Below, one piece after another: positions 24,055 through 33,205 of a stretch of 64,000 nt of DNA (position 1 is its first letter; every line of letters begins with the position of its first letter). Made by a program: the position numbers and the translations under genes. The stretch lies in assembly GCA_020637495.1 (NCBI GenBank), contig JACJVV010000002.1:1-64000 (forward strand). Direction: 5' to 3'. The stretch comes from Candidatus Woesearchaeota archaeon. Its GTDB lineage: Archaea > Nanobdellota > Nanobdellia > Woesearchaeales > JACJVV01. Under the pieces are notes generated by a model, which ran no database searches, was not told where the DNA came from, and saw only the letters and a list, made by a program, of their open reading frames with translations.

Positions 24055-25562
24055 TAACCTTTTTGCCTATTGAGCAGTTCTATTATATATTCGATCTGAA
24101 GCTACCTTATTGGGGGACTTCATTTCTACTTGCATTGTTGATCTTCTTTTATCTGTATCTAAGAGATAGAAGTACTGGAATACCAAAGAAGCATAAGATT
24201 CAATTATTGGTCCATTTTGTCTTCTGGGGATTTTTTGGCATGACATTGTACAGAGGAATAATATATGGTGATTTTGAGAACATCTTCAGGATGAAGTATA
24301 AGGATTCATTCGGAGTAATTTTAGGGATATTGGTATTCCTTGCATACATCAGATTCAACAAGATTCCTTTGGCAAAGACGATGGATATGATAACCATCCC
24401 ACTTATCACTTTAGCCTCTATTGCAAGGATTGGTTGCATGCTGATAGCAGACGAGATAGGATTCGAAGCGGGTCTGCCATGGAGCATTATGCAGCTTGGA
24501 GAATTGAGACATCCAGTTGGCCTTTATTATGTAATCTTCAGTTTTGCAATACTTTTTTTCCTGCTATGGCTAAAAAGAAAACCCATCAAGGCAGGAAACC
24601 TTTTCCTTTCAATGTCCCTGTTATATTCATCGACGAGAATCCTGATAGACTTTACAAGGAAATACCCTTCACATAGCATATTTGGACTATCACCTCACCA
24701 GGTTGCTTGGGGATTGTTCCTAATCGTAAATCTGATAATCTTCTGGAGGTATAACAATGTCTCAAAGAGGATTTATTATGCAATCATAAATCTGCCAGCA
24801 TATGTGATGATAAGATTCTTTCCGAAAGATAATGGGAAGAGGTTCTTCAAGCTGTATACATATTTCAGATGGTTGGATGATATTGTTGATGATCCTAAGA
24901 TATCATACAAGAGAAAGAAGGACCTGCTTGATGAGCAGAAGAATCTCATAGCTAAAGTATTTTCAGGAAACCTTTCGGGAGCAAGACATCCAGCATATGA
25001 AGAGAAGTGCCTCATTGACTCAATAATTAAAGGAAGCAGCAACAATGATGGGTTCAAGAAACATGTGCTTGAGATGATAGATACATTCTATTTTGACATC
25101 TCCAGGATAGGAAGACAAAAAACTCAGATGACAAAAAAGCAATTCATGGAATATTCAAAGAAGATTGGGGATGCTTATGCTTTTGCGATACAGTATTATT
25201 ATGATAATAATAAGAAGCAAGATGACTTATTCTTTAAGTTTGGTCACATCTGCCATATGATACATATAATAAGGGATTATGAAGATGATAAGAAGAACGG
25301 AATCAGCAATCTACCAAAAGAATTCAGATCAAAGAAGGAGTGGTTCTCCTATCTTTTGAATCGATACTTAGATGAGTTCTACAGCTACAAAAAAAAGATA
25401 CTTTCAATCAAAGACAAGAGACTTAAGAAGATATATTATATCCATTATCTTAGGTTTGAGCATGTCTTGCAAGGGATACTGAGCGACTCCAGCTATAAAT
25501 ATTCGAAAGTCAAGGTATTATTCTATATACTTAGGAACATTGATAAAAGACAATCTTTTTAA
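24051..25562 (+). CDS. Fusion of Lgt-like domain and squalene/phytoene-synthase-like domain
   Basis: 503 aa from the ATG at 24051, which overlaps the previous stop (ATGA). Residues 1-235: Lgt-like membrane domain with R126IGCMLIADEIG (Glu135 kept), H154PVGLYYVI, STRILIDFTRKYP and LSPHQVAW. Residues 240-503: prenyl synthase domain with the first Asp motif FRWLDDIVDDP (276-281) and the second HIIRDYEDD (Arg408-Asp409), both better preserved than in the 16351 protein. The fusion puts a prenyl diphosphate condensing domain on the cytoplasmic side of an Lgt-type transferase. I infer a coupled lipid-making and lipid-transfer step; no such characterised enzyme is known to me. Confidence 0.82.
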   Translation: MITFLPIEQFYYIFDLKLPYWGTSFLLALLIFFYLYLRDRSTGIPKKHKIQLLVHFVFWGFFGMTLYRGIIYGDFENIFRMKYKDSFGVILGILVFLAYIRFNKIPLAKTMDMITIPLITLASIARIGCMLIADEIGFEAGLPWSIMQLGELRHPVGLYYVIFSFAILFFLLWLKRKPIKAGNLFLSMSLLYSSTRILIDFTRKYPSHSIFGLSPHQVAWGLFLIVNLIIFWRYNNVSKRIYYAIINLPAYVMIRFFPKDNGKRFFKLYTYFRWLDDIVDDPKISYKRKKDLLDEQKNLIAKVFSGNLSGARHPAYEEKCLIDSIIKGSSNNDGFKKHVLEMIDTFYFDISRIGRQKTQMTKKQFMEYSKKIGDAYAFAIQYYYDNNKKQDDLFFKFGHICHMIHIIRDYEDDKKNGISNLPKEFRSKKEWFSYLLNRYLDEFYSYKKKILSIKDKRLKKIYYIHYLRFEHVLQGILSDSSYKYSKVKVLFYILRNIDKRQSF

Positions 25563-25587
25563 ATATCAAATTCAAGTTATATACAAA

Positions 25588-26229
25588 TTGACACAGAAAA
25601 GGCATCACAAAAGCAAAAAAACAACTTCTTCCAATTCTTCTGGAAGATCTGATTCTCCAAAAGCAAGGAAGTTCAATTACAATATTCTCTTGTATGCATT
25701 CTACCTGTTTATCATTGCTGTATTCCTTTTCACTTTTGCAAAAGATACAGCAGCAGATCCACCTGATTATGAATGGCATATGTGTGGTGTGAGTGAATGT
25801 GCACAAGGATGGTGGGAATGTACAGGTGTATGTGGTGTAGGCGAATGCCAGGAATGCTGTGTCAACGAGAAGAATAATGACGATGAAGTCATTGAAGATC
25901 CTGTAGCTACAGCTACTGAAGGTCCTAATCTAACTCAACCACCTGCATGTGTTGAGTCAATCTCTGCAAGCTCAAGCGTTTCAGGGGACATATTTTCATA
26001 TACATTCTCTGTTGACTCTTGCCAGGATGGCTATCTTGATGTATATCTTAAGAGAAGTTCAAGCGGCATATTCCCAGGTGGAGATCCTACTCCTTCTGGT
26101 GATCTGTACTTATACCAAGGCAGGTATATACGTGAGTATGGTTCAGTGTCAGGTTCAGGAGAAAGGGCAGCATTTGAGAATTTCCAGGAGATATGTGTGG
26201 TATTAGGTGCTATCCAGAAATGCGGCTAG
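25588..26229 (+). CDS. Membrane-anchored Cys-rich secreted protein
   Basis: About 213 aa if started at the TTG at 25588, which lies 25 bp after the TATA-like TTTTTAAATA (25556-25565); a TTG at 25540 in the same frame is the alternative. A basic Ser/Lys-rich N-terminus precedes one membrane helix (ILLYAFYLFIIAVFLF). The outer part has a Cys cluster (HMCGVSECAQGWWECTG, then CGVGECQECC) and a beta-type domain with GDPTPSGDLYLYQGRY. Topology is N-in. No family recognised. It is the first of four surface-protein genes in a row. Confidence 0.62.
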   Translation: MTQKRHHKSKKTTSSNSSGRSDSPKARKFNYNILLYAFYLFIIAVFLFTFAKDTAADPPDYEWHMCGVSECAQGWWECTGVCGVGECQECCVNEKNNDDEVIEDPVATATEGPNLTQPPACVESISASSSVSGDIFSYTFSVDSCQDGYLDVYLKRSSSGIFPGGDPTPSGDLYLYQGRYIREYGSVSGSGERAAFENFQEICVVLGAIQKCG

Positions 26230-26270
26230 ATCTTGCCTATGCACGCTGACTATTCTTAAGTAAAAACACA

Positions 26271-26280
26271 TCTTTATATA
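26271..26280 (+). promoter_or_regulatory. TATA box of the 26303-31811 surface operon
   Basis: TCTTTATATA, centred about 27 bp before the ATG at 26303. It indicates a leaderless mRNA for the first gene. Confidence 0.55.
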
Positions 26281-26302
26281 TTCACCCTATTGGAAACAGC
26301 TT

Positions 26303-27607
26303 ATGGTAGATGAAGCTCTATTTGACTACATCAACAGGCAGCTGAAGAGTGGTTATTCAGTCCAGGATGTGACTAATTTCCTGATCCAGAAAGGCTATGA
26401 TGCAGCAGCAATCCAGGAATGTGTCAATAGGATATACTCTAACCCTCCAGCAGATTCTCAGCATAAACAACATCATAATATAGGCTTCATTATCATTGTT
26501 CTGATATTCTTGGCAGTTATCATATCAGTCAGTTTCATCTTATTCAGCATCGGCGATGATGAAAGTGATAATGTCGTTTTTAATCTTGATTTCAGTGAGT
26601 CAGAGTTCAATACGGGTGATCCGGTAACATTTACAAGGATATTGACAGCAGACTCAGGCAAAGGTATTCCTGTCAGGATTTCATATATAATAAAAGATCC
26701 ATCAGGTGATATTGTCCTGACAGAGTCAGAAGAGATTCTGTTATTGAAAGAGGAGACAGAGCCACTATCATTCTTAGTTCCAGTTGAGGATCCAGGACTT
26801 TATAGCATCGCTGCGACAGCTAACTATAAAGGTGAGACTGTCACGAGGACTGCTTCCTTCAGGATTATTTCCAGTGAAGAGATCAAGGTAGAGACATGCT
26901 TTGACGGGATAAAGAATCAGGCAGAGGAAGGCATAGATTGCGGTGGTCCATGCAAGGCATGTGTAAGGCAGTGCCCTATCTTCATAGACGATAAGAATGA
27001 ATGCACAAGGGATTTATGCGGACCAGATACAGAATACAGGGAAGTGCATGAGCCAATAGTGCCATGTTGTGGAAATAATATCTGCGAATCATCTGAGGAT
27101 GAATCATCTTGCAGTAAAGACTGCAACATGCAGAACCAGGATAACAATGATGATTATTTTGAGGTTACTCCTAATGTTGAGATAATAAGCAGTGAATTGC
27201 CATTATCAGAGAAGATAGAGAAGATTCGTGAGATGTCAAAAACTGATCAGCCACAGGCATTGAGGCTTTGTGATGGAATAGTGTTGGATTTCTACAGGGA
27301 TGATTGCTTCTATGAGGTAGCAGATGAGACATCAGATGAGGATATATGCGGTTCAATAGTCGAGGAGAGGACTAAAGATAAATGCTATACAAAGATATCG
27401 AAGAACAATGAGGATTCTTCATTATGTGGCTATGTTGTATCTGAATTAAGAAGGGATTCATGCTATATGAGATTTGCATTGAAAGGAGATTTCACAGTAT
27501 GCAACAAGCTGCTTGATGAGTACTATGTGCAATCATGCAATCAGTTGGCAGCTGTCGGTAAAGACTCCCCTGAGGCAATTGAGAAATACTCTGAGAGGAT
27601 AGATTAG
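26303..27607 (+). CDS. Surface protein: helical cytoplasmic domain, TM, Ig-like and Cys-hairpin repeats
   Basis: 434 aa. Residues 1-45 (FDYINRQLKSGYSVQDVTNF, then LIQKGYDAAAIQECVNRI) are a UBA-like three-helix domain in the cytoplasm. One membrane helix (about 60-82) follows, then an Ig-like domain (about 95-195). A Cys motif CFDGIKNQAEEGIDCGGPC, known from Cys-rich extracellular proteins, leads to more Cys pairs. The last 130 residues hold four helical repeats of the form C-x(10-12)-CY (CDGIVLDFYRDDCFYEVA, CGSIVEERTKDKCYTKIS, CGYVVSELRRDSCYMRFA). The next gene shares this plan, so they are paralogues. Function unknown. Confidence 0.72.
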   Translation: MVDEALFDYINRQLKSGYSVQDVTNFLIQKGYDAAAIQECVNRIYSNPPADSQHKQHHNIGFIIIVLIFLAVIISVSFILFSIGDDESDNVVFNLDFSESEFNTGDPVTFTRILTADSGKGIPVRISYIIKDPSGDIVLTESEEILLLKEETEPLSFLVPVEDPGLYSIAATANYKGETVTRTASFRIISSEEIKVETCFDGIKNQAEEGIDCGGPCKACVRQCPIFIDDKNECTRDLCGPDTEYREVHEPIVPCCGNNICESSEDESSCSKDCNMQNQDNNDDYFEVTPNVEIISSELPLSEKIEKIREMSKTDQPQALRLCDGIVLDFYRDDCFYEVADETSDEDICGSIVEERTKDKCYTKISKNNEDSSLCGYVVSELRRDSCYMRFALKGDFTVCNKLLDEYYVQSCNQLAAVGKDSPEAIEKYSERID

Positions 27608-27645
27608 CAAGAATATTAGCCTGCAATTCATGCGAAGAGATAGAA

Positions 27646-28857
27646 ATGGGAAAAGATAATATCAATGATAATGTAATTAATGAGATCAGATACTTGATCC
27701 ATAAGGGAGAGAGCCAAGATGATATACTGAAGACTCTTCAATCCCAGAAGATCCCTGTCTCTTATGCTAAAGACATGATAGAGTATGTCTCAAAACAGGA
27801 ATTATTGAACCAGAATTCCTATTCATCAAGGATAGGTAATGCAGGAGCAGGCGATCAAGTGATGAGAGTTGAGCATACTCATAAACTTTCTTTTGGTACA
27901 GTTCTTTTCCTGGGGGCTTTTTTTATCCTTCTCATATCTGCAGTGATCATGCTCCTTTCTAGCCAAGAGAAGGCAGAGCAATATCTTCTGGATTATGAGC
28001 TTTTGCTATCAAAGAATTCTTTCAGCATAGGAGAAAGCATAGAGTTCAACACTAAATATTCAAACATGGGCAGAAAGTCCCAATATGATGTATTCACGAC
28101 ATATAAGGTTATAGATAATCAAGATAAGGTCTCTATGATCTGGACCGAGACAAAAGCTGTATCCAATGTTCAGAATTATCATGTGATGCAGGATATACCT
28201 GATGATATGGTTCCTGGAAAATATTATCTCATATCTGAAGTTGAGTATGGTGATGGGCAGAAGGCAACTGCAAGGACATTGTTCTTTGATGTAGTTTCAG
28301 ATAAGACTGATACTGCAGATATGTCCGGTGATGATAACATCGAGGATGAGGCATCTGTGCAGGAGCAACCAGAGGATAATCTAATCGATGATGATGGTAA
28401 CCAGGAGACTGATGATGACCAAGGTGATATCCAGGATGATAACCAGGAAGAGGGTGATAATTATGAGGATGTTAAATACAATATGCCAGAGGATAATGAT
28501 GGACAAGACCTTAGCCCCGATGATGCATTACGGCAGCAGAGAGAGTTCCAGCAGATGGTTCTTTCAATGATAGAAGAGGCAAAATCATTATCCCTATCTA
28601 ACCCTACAGAGTCTGCTGAGATATGTCTTTCCCTTAATGAGACAAAGCTAATAGACAATTGTTTCCAGCAGATAGCAAAGCATTCAGACAACTATAATTT
28701 CTGCAACGAGATATCAGAGAGCATGTCAGGTGATTTCTGCTACCTGAATTATGTCATCGACACTAAAGATTATGAGAAATGCGAAGAGATATTCTCAGAG
28801 AAGACAAGAAGATCATGCCTTTACTTGAATCCAGAATATGTGGGTGAGACAGGATGA
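27646..28857 (+). CDS. Paralogous surface protein with acidic linker and Cys-hairpin repeats
   Basis: 403 aa with the same plan as the previous gene. A short helical cytoplasmic domain (IRYLIHKGESQDDILKTLQS) is followed by a membrane helix (about residues 84-105) and an Ig-like domain. Then comes a strongly acidic linker (many D/E/N/Q, about residues 225-285), and C-terminal repeats with Cys pairs (CLSLNETKLIDNCFQQIA, CNEISESMSGDFCYLNYV, CEEIFSEKTRRSCLYL). The acidic stretch could bind calcium or act as a spacer. The stop overlaps the start of the 985-aa gene by 4 bp (ATGA). Confidence 0.72.
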   Translation: MGKDNINDNVINEIRYLIHKGESQDDILKTLQSQKIPVSYAKDMIEYVSKQELLNQNSYSSRIGNAGAGDQVMRVEHTHKLSFGTVLFLGAFFILLISAVIMLLSSQEKAEQYLLDYELLLSKNSFSIGESIEFNTKYSNMGRKSQYDVFTTYKVIDNQDKVSMIWTETKAVSNVQNYHVMQDIPDDMVPGKYYLISEVEYGDGQKATARTLFFDVVSDKTDTADMSGDDNIEDEASVQEQPEDNLIDDDGNQETDDDQGDIQDDNQEEGDNYEDVKYNMPEDNDGQDLSPDDALRQQREFQQMVLSMIEEAKSLSLSNPTESAEICLSLNETKLIDNCFQQIAKHSDNYNFCNEISESMSGDFCYLNYVIDTKDYEKCEEIFSEKTRRSCLYLNPEYVGETG

Positions 28858-31811
28858 CAAGAGTGATTATTGATCCAGTTCCGTGCAGAAAATCCCAGGT
28901 TTCTCTATTTGCTATACTTGGTATGATAATCATCTTGGGAATAATCTCTACCATAGTCATACTTAATTCAGGTGATGCTCCGACTGATGTAAAGATAATT
29001 GCATCAGAGAACCTTGATCGTGATACTGTTACAAGATTGGTGGATGGTTGCTTGCTCAAGACTGAGCCAATGATAAGGGATATCATCAAGCAAGGAGGAG
29101 AATATGATCCTGCCAATGAAGTGCTCTTCAATGGAAGGAATTATACCTATTGGTGCCTACAAGCAGGTAATCGAGGATGCGTGAACCAGGTATACAGCAC
29201 AAAGAAGCTCGAGAATGAATTGAATATCCATCTCCGATCAATAGTGGATAGCTGTCTGAACTTCTCAGAGTATGAGACGATAGGTTATCAGATAGATCTT
29301 AGTCCATCAACTTTGCAATCCTCAGTAGGGATAATGGATCTGACACTCTACTATAACCTGCCTATGAAGATATCAAAGGAAGGAGAGGAGTTTGAGCTCT
29401 CAGATTTCAGCTATCGCTTCGATATAGCTGCAGGGCGTCTATACCAGATAGCAAATCACATCCTAAATGAAGAGATAGAGAATGATTATTTCGATAAGGA
29501 TTCTGCAATGCTTAACTTGAGTTCAGAGATTAGGATAGAGAAGCATAAGACTTATCCAGATACAGTGTATCATCTGAACAGATGGAATGACAAGACCCAG
29601 GAGTGGCTTGAATTGAATTTTGCAATCCAAGGAATAGATACCATTGCAGACTTGTCAAAAGACTACTACAAGAATCTCCACCCAGGTGGTGAATGTAAGT
29701 CGGGAAACATCTGCTTTTTCAATCCTGTTGGTTCGGATTGCGAACCTATCACTGATCATGCATTAGACTGCCCTAATCCTTTTGACATATCATATCCTGG
29801 ATGTGTTGGCGATGGTTGTGAACCTTGCGGAGACTATGCTAATGGAGAAGAATGGTGCGAATATGATGGTCTTACTGGTGATGGAAGGGATTTTGTTGGT
29901 ACGCGTCATTACCTGAAATCTTGCATTGATGGATACATATATACAGAAGAATGCCGTGATTATAGGGAAGAGATCTGCGTAGAAAGCACAGGAGATGCTC
30001 TTTGCAGACCTAACAGATGGAAGACATGCATGGAGCAGGACAATTCAATAGATTGCCTTGATACAACAGAGAGAGACTGTTCATGGTATAATTATACAGA
30101 TACGTTCAACAAGACACATTACCCAGGGAACGAAAGGATCATGTGTGTACCTAGTGTCTCTCCAGGATTCCAGTATTGGTCTGGCATGGGAGCAGACGTA
30201 TGCCAGATGGGCAATGAATGGATAGACTGTGACGGTGCAAGCTGCCCTCAGCAATGGAGTGAGACTTCTATGCTGCAATGCAAAAGGCTAGGGGATTGCG
30301 GTTTTGGTTATACAGTGAATGGAGTGATAGGTAATATCTCATTTACCACAACGGATAGGTATGATCATCCTCAGGGAACCAACTTCTCTTCTCTATATGG
30401 GCCTGAATATCTTGGATATTCAGCAGAGACTTTGACAGTACCTCCATTTGACTTTGAGAGAGAGAGTTTCAACAATAATGTATTCGACTGTGATGATTGT
30501 ACATTGAATGACCTTCTTGACAGGGTATCAGAATACATAGATTATCTTGATTCGCTTGATATGGAAGACCTTATGCTTGAATATGTTATGGATGGCGATG
30601 TAGGATATCATACAAGGCATCTTACATTATGCATGCCTTTCATGCCTGTAGAGCGAGGAAACTGTGATGAGTGTTATGATCCTTACAAACCATGCACAGA
30701 ATACAAATGCAGGAGCATGGGGTCAAGCTGCAGCTATTTCGTCAATGATGCGGGTTATGGAGATTGCATGGAGATAGATGCGACCGGCGATCCGCCTGTA
30801 ATCTTATCAGAGACTGTCCAGAGCAGACCATACAATGTCTTGACAGATGCGATGTTCTCAGCAGATGTCTTTGGAAAAGCACTTGATGATTCAGTAACTC
30901 CATTCAGCAAGATAACTGTCTCATTCAACACATCAAAGCCGACACAATGCACAAAAAGCCCTATACCTATATCACGGAGCCAGATACCATTTGATCTGGA
31001 CTTTACTTCACCTACTCATGAAAGCGGCTTCAGCTTTGAGCATGAATTCACTTTATATGCAATACCTTCAGAATATCTTCTGAATCAGATCAATAAGCTA
31101 GTAGACCTGACAAATTATTTTGAGGTATACAGTCCTGATGTAATAGGAGAGAAACTTGATGGGATAATTGAGAATCTGACAGAGGTTGCAGAAGATGCAG
31201 ATGATTTCGGAGTTTCACAGTCAGACATAGACGCTGCCATCCAGCAACTAGAGGACATAAAGCAATATTATGAGGATGACATAGCACCTCAGGTTGAAGC
31301 AATATATACTTCACTTGGAAGCATAATAAACATAATGCTCAATTCCTTGGACAATAACCAGGTTAATACTTTCTTCAACTGCGTTGATGAGTATGGTGTT
31401 GACAACACTGAACTTTTCTTCTTCAGGTTCACTATACAAGAAGATATATATCCTCCTGAGCCTTTGGATATACGGGTATTGGATGATCGGACAAACAACC
31501 CTAATATCGAGCTTGAAGTGATCATGAATGAGCCTGTTGAATGCAGAGCAGATTTTGACGTGAATAAGCTTTATGAGGACATGGATTATGAGATGGACTG
31601 TGAAGACGGATATCTTGCAGCAGCAGATGGTTATAGGTGCTTCATACAGCTTGCAAAGAATCCTGCTGCTTGTAATCCAGACAATACAGGAGATATCTAT
31701 TTCAGATGCCGTGACCAGACATTTGAATCTGATCTAACTAAGGTAAACATAAATGATGAATCATTGAAGCCTGAATATGGTTATCAATGCGTTTATGGTT
31801 ATTATCCTTGA
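28854..31811 (+). CDS. Large pilin-like Cys-rich surface protein
   Basis: 985 aa. The N-terminal segment CRKSQVSLFAILGM plus a hydrophobic helix is the pilin-like signal type shared with the 11319 protein. The outer body is rich in disulfide-type Cys pairs in Asp/Gly-rich contexts (CEPCGDYANGEEWCEYDG, CDDCTLNDLL, CDECYDPYKPCTEYKCRS). Residues about 780-830 are a helical or coiled segment (AEDADDFGVSQSDIDAAIQQ). The end is again Cys-rich with beta character. It is translated with the two preceding genes and completes a surface complex of unknown role. No enzyme motif was seen. Confidence 0.72.
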   Translation: MTRVIIDPVPCRKSQVSLFAILGMIIILGIISTIVILNSGDAPTDVKIIASENLDRDTVTRLVDGCLLKTEPMIRDIIKQGGEYDPANEVLFNGRNYTYWCLQAGNRGCVNQVYSTKKLENELNIHLRSIVDSCLNFSEYETIGYQIDLSPSTLQSSVGIMDLTLYYNLPMKISKEGEEFELSDFSYRFDIAAGRLYQIANHILNEEIENDYFDKDSAMLNLSSEIRIEKHKTYPDTVYHLNRWNDKTQEWLELNFAIQGIDTIADLSKDYYKNLHPGGECKSGNICFFNPVGSDCEPITDHALDCPNPFDISYPGCVGDGCEPCGDYANGEEWCEYDGLTGDGRDFVGTRHYLKSCIDGYIYTEECRDYREEICVESTGDALCRPNRWKTCMEQDNSIDCLDTTERDCSWYNYTDTFNKTHYPGNERIMCVPSVSPGFQYWSGMGADVCQMGNEWIDCDGASCPQQWSETSMLQCKRLGDCGFGYTVNGVIGNISFTTTDRYDHPQGTNFSSLYGPEYLGYSAETLTVPPFDFERESFNNNVFDCDDCTLNDLLDRVSEYIDYLDSLDMEDLMLEYVMDGDVGYHTRHLTLCMPFMPVERGNCDECYDPYKPCTEYKCRSMGSSCSYFVNDAGYGDCMEIDATGDPPVILSETVQSRPYNVLTDAMFSADVFGKALDDSVTPFSKITVSFNTSKPTQCTKSPIPISRSQIPFDLDFTSPTHESGFSFEHEFTLYAIPSEYLLNQINKLVDLTNYFEVYSPDVIGEKLDGIIENLTEVAEDADDFGVSQSDIDAAIQQLEDIKQYYEDDIAPQVEAIYTSLGSIINIMLNSLDNNQVNTFFNCVDEYGVDNTELFFFRFTIQEDIYPPEPLDIRVLDDRTNNPNIELEVIMNEPVECRADFDVNKLYEDMDYEMDCEDGYLAAADGYRCFIQLAKNPAACNPDNTGDIYFRCRDQTFESDLTKVNINDESLKPEYGYQCVYGYYP

Positions 31812-31850
31812 TTCAAGAAAGATCTATTGGGATAAGATCATAGGACTAAA

Positions 31851-32504
31851 TCATTTATACAGCTGCATATAATATTTATCAAGATTCCTTATCTTCTTTA
31901 TCTTATTGGTCTCGATAACCCTTCCTTCTTTGATGAATACGATATTGTCGCAGACATTCTTAAGGTCATTAAGGAGATGGCTGGTTATCAATAATTTACC
32001 TTTGTATTCTTTGAGTATCTTCTCTATTACCTTCCTGTTTATTATATCAAGCCCTGAGAATGGTTCATCAAGTATCACCAATTCAGGTTTTCCAAGCAAT
32101 GCCTGAAGCAGCAACGCAATCTTGTATTTGCCATGAGGCAATTCTTTTATTGGTAGATTGTCTATATCATATTTCTTCAGTAGCTTTCCTATGTCTACGT
32201 CATCATTCTTTAGTCTCTTGACCAGTTCCAATTCTTCTTTCACTGTCCTGTCAGGATCAAAGTTGCCTTCCTGGATCATGACTCCTAGTCTTTCCTTGAA
32301 GCTTTCATCCTCAAGCACATCATTGTTTGATGGATCAAAAAGATGTCCTCTTTGAGGTATCATGAGCTGGCTTATGACGCTTAGTGTCATGGTCTTTCCG
32401 GATCCATTAGGACCTACTAGAGCAGTCTTCTTATCGATCGAGAAGCTCAAATCATCAAGAACTTGCTTCTTTCCAAGCCGCAGTGATACATTCTTGAGCT
32501 TCAT
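31851..32504 (-). CDS. ABC transporter ATPase of an ABC-2 exporter
   Basis: 217 aa, a complete nucleotide-binding domain. Walker A is GPNGSGKT, Walker B LVILDEPFSGLD, and the switch His is in LLITSHLLND. The signature motif is altered: LPHGKYKIALLLQ stands where LSGGQ is expected, as happens in some ABC-2 family ATPases. The start overlaps the permease stop (ATGA at 32501-32504), so the two subunits are made together. The substrate is unknown; ABC-2 systems export drugs, lipids or polysaccharides. Confidence 0.92.
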   Translation of the reverse strand: MKLKNVSLRLGKKQVLDDLSFSIDKKTALVGPNGSGKTMTLSVISQLMIPQRGHLFDPSNNDVLEDESFKERLGVMIQEGNFDPDRTVKEELELVKRLKNDDVDIGKLLKKYDIDNLPIKELPHGKYKIALLLQALLGKPELVILDEPFSGLDIINRKVIEKILKEYKGKLLITSHLLNDLKNVCDNIVFIKEGRVIETNKIKKIRNLDKYYMQLYK

Positions 32505-33205
32505 AGTCTTTTCCTCCTAAAAAGATATACGGTAGCCATCATGCTTATGATAGTAAGGGATGCAAAGTATCCGAATATCTTCCATGTGATTGGTCCAAAC
32601 TCAAGATAGCTGTAGAATGAATAATTCTCAAAGCCAATGCCTGTAAGGACGAATGATATTATAGGGACGAGCAAAGAAACGAACAATGGATGTTCGCTGA
32701 AGCAGGATATCAACAGATAGATGCTGCCAAGGCAGATTGAGAGCATCAGGTATATCAGGAATGTTGCAAGTGATACCTCAAGATAAAGATTTCCTATCTT
32801 GACCCCTGAGTATATTGAGATGAATATGACTATTGCGATGAGGACTGCAGCAACTACAGTCAGTCTTGCAAGATATTTGGCAGCAAGGTATTCTATACGT
32901 CTCATTTTTGTTACAAGCAATCTTACTCTCTCATCCTCAAGGTCCCTGTATACAGCATCATAGAATAGTATCAAGCATATGAAAGGCATCGCTATCATAA
33001 GCACATAGAATCCCATTATGTGATAATAAGAGGTGTGGCTTACAGTCTCAAGCATCATCAATGCTATCAATTGCAATACTTTAGAAGTGAAGAATATGTA
33101 CATTGATATAAGCAAGCTTATGAAAACCAAAGAGAAGCTTATCACGTGCTCTATGCTCTTGATCTCATCCTTGTACAAAGTCCACCATTTCTTAGGCATT
33201 CTCAT
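32501..33205 (-). CDS. ABC-2 type membrane permease
   Basis: 234 aa with six hydrophobic helices. The charged motif FYDAVYRDLEDERVRLLVTKMRR region (about 81-103), between helices two and three, is typical of ABC-2 permeases and contacts the ATPase. Its ATG overlaps the stop of the ROK kinase gene, and its stop overlaps the ATPase start. The order is kinase, permease, ATPase in one leftward operon, so the cargo may be linked to a sugar. That is an inference from position only. Confidence 0.82.
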   Translation of the reverse strand: MRMPKKWWTLYKDEIKSIEHVISFSLVFISLLISMYIFFTSKVLQLIALMMLETVSHTSYYHIMGFYVLMIAMPFICLILFYDAVYRDLEDERVRLLVTKMRRIEYLAAKYLARLTVVAAVLIAIVIFISIYSGVKIGNLYLEVSLATFLIYLMLSICLGSIYLLISCFSEHPLFVSLLVPIISFVLTGIGFENYSFYSYLEFGPITWKIFGYFASLTIISMMATVYLFRRKRL

